Assembly: GCA_034509495.1 (NCBI GenBank)
Contig: CM067520.1
Location: 24,619,537 to 24,683,536, forward strand
Direction of reading: 5' to 3'
Origin: Acestrorhynchus altus
Lineage: Eukaryota; Chordata; Actinopteri; Characiformes; Acestrorhynchidae
DNA: 64,000 nucleotides
Shown piece by piece: positions 57,188-64,000 of the stretch. The stretch's first letter is position 1. Each line of letters opens with the position of its first letter. A model generated the notes under the pieces. That model had not been told where the DNA came from, did not search any database, and saw only the letters and a program-made list of their open reading frames with translations. The position numbers and the translations under genes are program-made.

Positions 57188-57520
57188 ACATACGCTATAT
57201 GGACAAAAGTAATGGGACACCTGCTCATTCACCTAAAACAAGGGTAAAATAAAGAGTTCATCCTGCTTTTCTTCGAGTAACTGTCATCCCACAGTACTGG
57301 ATGGAGCTCCATCATTCCAGAGAACATAGTTCCACTGCTCCACAGCTCAATTCTGGGGGGCTCTACTCTCCTGTAGCCCACGCCTGGTCTATTGGTCATG
57401 GAATCAACTGGTTGTAGTAATCTGCTCCATCAGAGAGTCCTATTCTATTGGCAGTGTTTTTCTACAGGAACTAGACAAGCTTGCATACGGTTATGCAAAT
57501 ATTGTGTGATGGATTTCCCT
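57188..57520 (+). mobile_element. Family C MITE, most of the element
   Basis: TACGCTATATGGACAAAAGT then AATGGGACACCTGCTCATTC (terminus), TTCCACTGCTCCACAGCTCA, CTGGGGGGCTCTACTC, CAGAGAGTCCTATTCTATTG and GGAACTAGACAAGCTTGC. The right terminus is not recognisable. Confidence 0.8.
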
Positions 57521-58055
57521 GCTGGTGACATGGTTCCTCAAGCTGAGCTTTTGCATTATAGAGATGTTTTCTCACTCACACATGAAGTGTTGACCACCGA
57601 GTGACCTTCAGTGGGTTTAACAGCTGTCAAGCTCATCCTACTCAAGCACTCAGAAAGGCTTTCTGCACTTAACCCCGACCCACTCAGACACGTCAAAACC
57701 GACCATCACATCAGCCACTTTGTTTCGTTAAGGCTGGGTTTTAGACAGATAAACACGTAATGAAGCCACTGGATTTAAATCTTATTCTTTGAGAATTTCA
57801 GTGACCTTCTGAGTCGCTTTACCCTTTTCTATTCACGGTCTTTATCTCATTTAAAATGTGCACCCAGGAGTGTGCTGTTCACACTAATAATATCATAAAC
57901 GCTGCATTTATACTACGTCTTGACAAAGAGAGATTTAAAATAAACACTCATCATCTTTGGGAAGGAAGATAAAAGTTCACGGGAAGAAAAAACTACTCTA
58001 AACGTATCTGATCTGATCAGTATTTATTGATCTACTCATACAGAAGTGGTGTCTC
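57521..58055. other. Non-coding sequence, no gene seen
   Basis: No repeat or gene recognised. Confidence 0.5.
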
Positions 58056-58059
58056 TCAG

Positions 58060-58500
58060 TTCAGCGTCGGGTTCAACGCAACACGCCAGACGTCTCTGCA
58101 TGGAGTTGTGAAGGTTCCTAATGGTGTCCTGTGATGATTCATCTCATGCAGCTTGAATGTTCTCCCTCAGTTCTGCAGATGGTGTGGTAGGGGTGGAGTG
58201 TTGATAGAGCGTCCAATAGCGTCCACACATTTTCAATCAGGGACAGGTCTGGAGATGAGACCGACCACGGCGTAGTATCTGTGTCTTCAAGACGAGATCT
58301 TGAGACGGCAGCAGTGTGTGGACGAGCGTCGTCCTGTTGGAATAGAGCACCGGAGTGTGTTCAGAAAAGGTAGAACCACTGCAGGACCTCATTAACATAA
58401 CGTTGGGCTGTCACGGTTCCTGTAATGAAGACCAAAGATGATCTGGCTGAGTATGAAGATGCACCCCCACACCACGACGCCAGGCCTTCTGGAGGTGTGA
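58060..58500 (-). pseudogene. Tc1-like transposase fragment (DDE and C-terminus)
   Basis: Minus strand: same sequence as 636-1025 (GTCCACACATTTTCAATCAG, GGCAGCAGTGTGTGGACGAG, GTTGGAATAGAGCACCGGAG) plus the C-terminal part (GTGGTAGGGGTGGAGTG, CTCATGCAGCTTGAATG, ATGGAGTTGTGAAGGTTC). It is the longest of the four copies, but with stops and small deletions. No terminal inverted repeats seen. Confidence 0.8.
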
Positions 58501-58774
58501 TGGAACAACAAACCGTTGAGATTTAGTCTAAAGATAATGATTTGGTGTGACGTGAGGTGACTTTTCAGAACATGAGAGAACTTTACTGGGTACTGATGAC
58601 GGTTTTGTTATGGAAAGCCAATGAAAAGGGAGTTACCGAGTCTAAACGGGACGAGATGAAAGCATGAACCAGAATTTCATCTTCTTTAAATGAGAGCTTG
58701 GGTGCAGATCAGCAATATTATGGTCATATTGGGTTGAATGAGTTCAAGAAGTTGTGAACCAGTGGAGAAGATTC
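58501..58774. other. Non-coding spacer
   Basis: Between two Tc1-like remnants; may include degraded transposase sequence, but no motif is clear. Confidence 0.4.
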
Positions 58775-59523
58775 TACAGCCACACCATCAAAGTTGAGGG
58801 TAAACACTGAGGATGGCACACATTTTGCTTTTCACACAGTTTGCTGCCTCAGTTGCAGGGAGGTAAACCCAGACCCGGACCCTGCCTCTGCCATGACGCT
58901 CCTTCTTTCACTCGCTGATCTGCATGCTGTCCAGAAGAAAAAAACATCGCCCGCCCTGACTAAACATGATTGGCTCACTGACAGACTCTTCACAGAGAAC
59001 AGACCAACCAGAACCCTCCTGGTTTTGCATGCGTTTAATGAACATGCACTGAATGTGAGCACATTAACACAAGCTAGACAGGGTTTGTGAGCACTCTTGG
59101 CCACACGTTCTAGATTCCTGGAGATGTTATCTGACTTGTAGGCATCAGGGAGCCACTGTGTATACTATTTAATAACATCTGGACGTCTGAATTGGTTATA
59201 ACCTTTGCCTTGTGTCATGGTGCTCCATCACGCTGGAAGAAACATCTCCAAATTGCTCCAGGATCATTGGGAGACGTTGCTCTTGGAGGACGATAGATAC
59301 CATCCTTTATTCATGGCTTTGTTCTGAGAACAATATCAGGTGTCTTGTCCTCATTAACCTTTTCTCCTGAGCTAACGAGATCATCAACGAAACGCTGGTA
59401 GCAGGTCATTTTGTAGGGCTGGAATGCAGTCGTACTAAAATCTAGAATTCATAAAAAATTTCAAATTTGACTTTGTGAAAACCAAAATGTGTGCCATTCT
59501 CAAAGCTTTTGTCCACCACTGTA
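58775..59523 (-). mobile_element. Decayed Tc1-like element with both terminal inverted repeats
   Basis: The left end TACAGCCACACCATCAAAGT ... GGATGGCACACATTTTGC and the right end (inverted) TACAGTGGTGGACAAAAGCT ... GAATGGCACACATTTTGG align as terminal repeats, with a 12-bp insertion in the left one. The element is about 749 bp. On the minus strand FQRDGAP with a following H-K-A-K-V is the second-aspartate motif of a Tc1/mariner DDE domain. Most of the transposase is missing and stops are present. Confidence 0.75.
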
Positions 59524-59544
59524 GACTTTAGACCACAGAGCAAC

Positions 59545-59600
59545 ATCTCAAACTACAACCCCCCACAAAACCGGCCCAGAGTTCTAAAGGATGAGGCTGG
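59545..59600 (+). mobile_element. Family A MITE, terminal scrap
   Basis: CAACATCTCAAACTACAACC, CACAAAACCGGCCCAGAGTT and CTAAAGG correspond to the last ~45 bp of the element. Confidence 0.65.
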
Positions 59601-59829
59601 ACAGAACTCCCACTGCCCACCAAAGCAGAGGAGAAAAGCAGGAGATGGAAATATAGGAAGAGGACACGCTGAGACAAAGATGGAGAAAGCGAGGATGCTT
59701 GATCACAGTGGGATATTGTGAAAACTCCGAACTCCAGGGCCTCTTAATGCACAGGGGCCAAGCGGCACTAATGGAAGCGGGGTGGCAGAGGGATGATGTG
59801 TTCTACTTACGTTCGGTTCTTCACTTTTA

Positions 59830-60165
59830 ATGCTTTTAATTCATTAAAGGAGAAAGAATTAATAAGCAATGCTCAGCCAGCCACTCCGCCCCAATTACAC
59901 ACATCTGAGACGCATAATTAAAGCCTCACATTTCATTATTCTAATGAAAAAATGGCAACCTCGGAACCTTTTCACGTCTGACCTTTACACGGTGCTGCGT
60001 GTAGGTTACAGCAGGGTTATGTTTGACTGCAGTGGAGATAAACACATTCGTTCCTTTGTCTCTTCGGCTGAGTGTCTGAATTATTCAGAGCTTTTCCCCG
60101 AACGGCAATCTGCCTTTCTATGCAATAAGGAAAATAAAGCCTCAAGAATGACATAAACATCTAAC
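59830..60165. promoter_or_regulatory. Possible conserved enhancer-like block
   Basis: Dense homeodomain cores: TAATGCTTTTAATTCATTAA, AGAATTAATAAGC, GCATAATTAAAGC, CATTATTCTAATG. Unique and non-coding. The call is speculative. Confidence 0.25.
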
Positions 60166-60249
60166 TGAGGTAGCCCTGACCAGAAGGCTGGAGAAGTGAC
60201 CTTGGGACCAGAAGGTGGCTGGTTTGACTGTCTGCACTGGCAGGAAGTG

Positions 60250-60840
60250 GAGCGTCCTGTGGGCACTGACGAAGGACTAGAGGACGACCAACACAAACTG
60301 TGCAGAAACAGATGAGCTTCTGTCTCCGACTTTACATCTACAAGGTGCAGACACTCGGTAGGAGTGTCTAATAGAGTGGACAGTGAGTGGACACAGCGTT
60401 TAAACACTCCAGCAGCACTGCTGCGTCTGATTTTTTTTTTATTCTCAGCCTCATTCTTGTCCTCTCCACCGTTGCTTCATAACATGGGTCTCAAACCTGG
60501 TGCGAGCGGATCAGGCACAGCAGTGGTGCTGGAGTGTTTAAACACTGTGTCCACTCACTGTCCACTGTCCACAGAAAAACATCTAAAACAGAAGCTCATC
60601 TAGATATTTCTGCTTGGTGAACTGTTGGTGGACACTGAGGGGTTTAAACACTCCAGCAGCTCTGCTGTGTCTGATCCACTCGTACCAGCGCAACACACAC
60701 GAACACACCACCACCATGTCAGTGTGGCTGCAGTGCTGAGAACGACCCACCACCCACATCATAGCTGCTCTGTGGTGGTCCTGTGGGGTCCTGACCACTG
60801 AAGAACATTATAAGTACAAAGTGCTCCAGTATGGTCAGTG
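60250..60840 (+). mobile_element. Composite of family B pieces
   Basis: 60250-60430 is a plus-oriented centre (GAGGACGACCAACACAAACT, GTTTAAACACTCCAGCAGCA). After a T-run and unrelated spacer, 60510-60840 contains a second B copy whose centre is scrambled (GGAGTGTTTAAACACTGTGT, then GGTTTAAACACTCCAGCAGC) and an arm CATGTCAGTGTGGCTGCAGT to GTGGTCCTGTGGGGTCCTGA. A possible SINE scrap (GACCAGAAGGTGGCTGGTTT) lies just upstream at 60207. Confidence 0.75.
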
Positions 60841-61360
60841 GAGTTTGCATATTGTGCATATTTTAGTGCATGATGCACACTCCAATAGCACTCCACACAA
60901 CCCCGACACATTCCAACTGACATCTTAAGCCCAGGTAAGAGAGAGTGAAGAACACGTGCCAGGCTGTGCACGGAGGATGCTGCCATCTGTTCAGGCACAA
61001 AAAGCTGTGCAACACTTCAAAATTGGAAAGCCAGGCGATGCGGTAACGGCCGCTGCTTGTACCAGAGGAGTTCAAACAGACACTGTTATTTGGTGGTATT
61101 CAGTCTGCTGAAGGTACGGGTGTTATATAACCACTTTATGAATAACACAGATAAAACACCAAACTGCGGTGACAAAGGCATGGTCACGACTGTGCACATT
61201 TCACTCCAATTCTTCGAATACGTACAGAAACGGTGCCGTTACAGAAACGGATTCAGGACCGTGGACAGCGACTCCTTCTCGCTCTATGAGGACACTGGTA
61301 TTAGTCTTTTTTATCAACGTCTATTAGTCATTTCTTCACTTTTTCTCTGATCTAATGGTG
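60841..61360. other. Non-coding, holds left copy of a short direct repeat
   Basis: GGTGCCGTTACAGAAACGGA and TTCAGGACCGTGGACAGCG at about 61232-61270 recur in diverged form at about 61660-61702. Confidence 0.5.
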
Positions 61361-61834
61361 TTTTGGTATCTGTTGCAAACCCGAGGATCTTCCTCCTAAG
61401 GTTTCCTTTTCTCCTCTGGCTCTGATGGACTTCTTCTTGTTAGGTTCTCTGGCTTGTTCAGTAACAGCTCAGACGTTCTACATACTGCCACATTACATAA
61501 CTTTACATAACTATATATACATATATATATATGGTGTTAATACTGGTGATTACAGTGGATTACAGTGTTTTGGTACATCTGTGAGGAGCACAATGCCCGC
61601 CGCCATGTAACAGGTCTCAGCTCCTAGTGAGCAAACCAGGTTCCATGGATACATGGTGCAATGGTACCATTTCAGAAGTGAATTCAGGACCACGGACAGC
61701 GCCACTGTTATTCCGTCACGTTCTGTATCTATTCGCAGATACAGTTGGATTACAGTGGAGCCACTGTCCTCCTGTTACATTCTGCACCTCTTTTTTCCTT
61801 GAACAAGGGAAGAGCACAATGCTTCTAATATAAC
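61361..61834 (+). other. Possible LINE 3-prime UTR-like sequence
   Basis: GGATCTTCCTCCTAAGGTTT and CTCCTCTGGCTCTGATGG resemble recurrent 3-prime UTR blocks of fish LINEs. The right copy of the direct repeat (GGTACCATTTCAGAAGTGAA, TTCAGGACCACGGACAGCG) lies within it. No coding part. Confidence 0.3.
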
Positions 61835-62060
61835 CCATCCATGCAGTGAACACAGAGCAGTGGGCAGCGTCTGCTGTGGTGGCCCAGGACCAGTTTGAGG
61901 GTTAGGTGCTTTGCTGAAGTGGCAACCCAGCAGTTCAGATACTGAAAGAGATAGAATGTCTCCAGTGTGTCCTGGGAGTTCCCTGGCCTCCTCCCAGTCA
62001 CACATGCACAAATGCGATGGATGGATGGATGGATGGATGGATGGATGGATGGATGGATGA
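61835..62060 (-). mobile_element. Possible SINE fragment with GGAT tail
   Basis: ACAGAGCAGTGGGCAGCGTC, GGACCAGTTTGAGGGTTAGG and TGCTTTGCTGAAGTGG resemble the body of a fish tRNA-SINE. A GGAT microsatellite (62017-62059) follows. Weak call. Confidence 0.35.
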
Positions 62061-62429
62061 ACCCTATTGAGCAAGAGACTGTTTTGTGACACTGTGACAG
62101 TACTCCCATTAACCCCACAATTCCCATACTGGTACAATCCCAGTACTAATGTTTTCATCCAATTGAAGACAACTGGCAGTATTTTGTTTGCTACTCAGAA
62201 TTAATAAAGAGAAAAATACACAAGAAGATCAGACGGGTTTTATAACAATAACAAGCCGTTCAATTCAATTCAAGCCGTTAGGGTATGTCTGCCATGCTGT
62301 CCTCAAAAATCAATAATTCTATACCAGATGATTCAAGGCCAACGATCTGCCGCCCAATGCAGGAATCAGAGGTAGGCAGGGGTCTAACCACGATTACATA
62401 TCCTTTAGAAAGACTTTACAGATAAGAGA

Positions 62430-62530
62430 AGCAGAAGGTCGCTGGTTCGATTCCATGGCAGTTGGAGCAAAGGACATTCACCACCGATGTGCCCTTGAGC
62501 AAGGCTCAAACCAATCTGCTCAACTATGGA
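62430..62530 (+). mobile_element. tRNA-derived SINE fragment
   Basis: GGTCGCTGGTTCGATTCC at 62437-62454 is a near-perfect tRNA B box, followed by TGCCCTTGAGCAAGGCTCAA, a block found in fish tRNA-SINEs. The A box is not convincing, so it is 5-prime truncated or rearranged. Confidence 0.6.
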
Positions 62531-62594
62531 TTGAATTCAGAAGCTTAACTCTGATCATAAAAAATCAGCACATTAAAAAAAACCTTGGAATAGA

Positions 62595-62850
62595 GGTTCC
62601 TAATGGTGTCCTGTGATGATCCATCTCATACAGCTTGAATGTTCTCACTCAGTTCTGCAGATGGTGTGGTAGGAGTAGGTCAGTCAATCAGCGATAGGTC
62701 TGGAGATACATCAGTGGAATCGTTGCGCACAAGAATTCACTGGTCATCTCCACCAAGACAAAAGTGGAACTCATCAGCGGAGATGCCGGGGACGCACTTT
62801 TACACCCTCTTGTGCCGAGACCCATTGTCCAAGCAGACCACACCTGGAAT
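62595..62850 (-). pseudogene. Tc1-like transposase fragment, shuffled
   Basis: GAGGTTCCTAATGGTGTCCT, CTCATACAGCTTGAATG, CAGATGGTGTGGTAGGAG and GATAGGTCTGGAGATAC match the C-terminal end of the 58060 copy. After a deletion, CACCAAGACAAAAGTGGAAC matches the part seen at 955-975 in the first copy. The central catalytic block is deleted. Confidence 0.7.
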
Positions 62851-62857
62851 CATATAC

Positions 62858-63238
62858 ATACATCAATCAACCATAATGTTATGACCACTATAGGACCCCA
62901 CAGGACCACCTCAGAGCAGCTACTATTTAGGTGGTGGGTCATTCTCAGCACTGCAGTCACACTGACATGGTGGTGGTGTGTTAGTGTTTAAACACTCCAG
63001 CAGTGCTGCTGTTTCACGCAGTGTCCACTCACTGTCCACTCTATGAGACACTCCTTCCTTGTTGCTCCACCTTGATGTAAAGTCAGAGACAGAAGCTCAT
63101 CTGTTTCTGCACAGTTTGTGTTGGTCTTCCGGGAGTCCTTCATCAGTGCTCACAGGACGCAGACCACAGGATGCCGTCGGCTGGACATTTCTGGTTGGTG
63201 GACAGTTCTCAGTCCAGCAGAGACACTGAGGGGCATCA
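62858..63238 (-). mobile_element. Family B foldback MITE with outer terminus
   Basis: Opens ACATCAATCAACCATAATGT then TATGACCAC, the counterpart of the terminus at 3215-3240. Then AGGACCCCACAGGACCACCT, GGTGGTGGGTCATTCTCAGC, GTGTTTAAACACTCCAGCAG, GATGTAAAGTCAGAGACAGA and GTTTCTGCACAGTTTGTGTT. It ends GACACTGAGGGGCATC. Confidence 0.85.
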
Positions 63239-64000
63239 AATCTCACAGTTGTGGATCTCGTTACTCCTTTATACCAACAGGTCCACATCTACTCCGGTCA
63301 GGAACTGGCACACACAGTAATTCTACACTGGAGTATAATTTGGTCCTAAAGAGGTTCGCTGCGAGTTATGATGCCGTGAGCGGCTTCCTGCTGTAGAATC
63401 TGAAAACAAGGGCCTGTATTGATTAGCGGTCTCGATTACTTCCATCACCCAAATGCGCTTTTTGTCATCTTGCCCAAATCTTTCACAGCAGCGGGTATCA
63501 TTGACAGATACATCATGATCAATGGCACACTATTCAACACTGTCAGAAACATGCGAGAGTCTATGAGAAGAGTTAAAATGGTATCTGACAACATTATTTA
63601 TTTTGCCAAGAACGGATCACCATTACTTAATTATTCTGCAAACTGCAAACCGCTTCTCAGAAGGACCCAGACGTCATGTTAGAAATGGACCCAGTAGACT
63701 GAATGCAAATCAGCTGGAGCGGTGCCATAACCGTCCACCTTATCTCCACTGGAAGAGGATGCGGTTAACTTTACTTTACTCAAAAGTTCTCCTGTCTGAC
63801 GTTTTTACTTCTGCGTCTCAGTCTCGTTAAAAAAATATTTATACATACTGAGTTGAGCCTCAAAAATATTACTAAACAAGTTAGAACCACCCATCGAATG
63901 ACGTCCCCAGACTTTTAATAACAGGATGCAGATCCCTTACTAGAATTTGAACTTCTGATCTCCTCATACTCGATGTGCTGCAGTTAGACTGTAGGGCCGG
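63239..64000. other. Non-coding unique sequence to window end
   Basis: No repeat or gene recognised. The plus frame at 63419-63682 was examined; no domain, signal or splice pattern supports it. Confidence 0.5.

Noticed and set aside
62437..62454. A tRNA gene at a strong B box
   Set aside because: No acceptor stem or anticodon arm; the downstream sequence is SINE body.

Overview
The window looks like non-coding nuclear DNA from a teleost fish. The evidence is many decayed Tc1-like transposon pieces, a CR1/L2-type LINE wreck, tRNA-derived SINEs, several dense MITE families, more than ten long CA/GT microsatellites, and no bacterial-style gene packing. I see no intact protein-coding gene, no convincing exon chain, no tRNA or rRNA gene and no CRISPR. 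Almost every long open frame is low-complexity, part of a repeat, or a chance frame. The species cannot be named from this sequence; an otophysan fish (characin or catfish type) is only an impression.

Four short transposon families dominate. Family A has more than 20 copies in both orientations. It is a roughly 0.5-0.8 kb AT-rich non-autonomous element. Its best ends are TTAACCTTTAGAAC on one side and a near match of TTAACYCTTAGAACC on the other, which suggests a piggyBac-like TTAA element. It carries a GC-box segment that has expanded into exact 52-bp tandem arrays in four copies. Family B is a foldback MITE with long inverted arms (copies near 3.0, 30.1, 37.0, 47.8, 49.4, 54.0, 55.1, 60.3-60.8 and 62.9 kb). 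Family C is a MITE with GGACAAAAGTATTGGGACAC-type ends (1.5, 4.0, 18.0, 28.6 and 57.2 kb). Family D is a shorter unknown repeat (38.5, 42.2 and 56.4 kb).

Layout. 0-7 kb: a Tc1-like fragment and A, B and C copies, then unique sequence. 7.2-11.8 kb: a 15/30-bp minisatellite, then a decayed LINE whose reverse transcriptase is split by 1.2 kb of AAT-rich DNA containing a 54-bp higher-order repeat. 12-22 kb: mostly unique DNA with scattered A copies and a 3 x 50-bp CCAAT-box repeat. 22-44 kb: dense A copies, Tc1-like fragments, a nested Tc1-like insertion inside an A copy (35.1 kb), a 29-bp tandem array (36.3-36.8 kb), a SINE and LINE 3-prime ends. 44-51 kb: unique sequence with enhancer-like blocks, plus two oppositely oriented B copies flanking Tc1-like remnants. 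51-64 kb: the five-unit A copy, another LINE 3-prime end, several B copies, and Tc1-like remnants including one with both terminal inverted repeats (58.8-59.5 kb).

The region is best read as a gene desert or a large intron or intergenic interval shaped by transposons. Unique blocks rich in homeodomain and POU-type motifs (about 20.6, 45.9, 50.0 and 59.8 kb) are the most plausible functional DNA, as possible enhancers, but this needs cross-species alignment. I did not find a new multi-gene system. The most unusual structures are the phase-locked 52-bp expansions inside family A, the 54-bp AAT higher-order array, and the B arms flanking transposase remnants.
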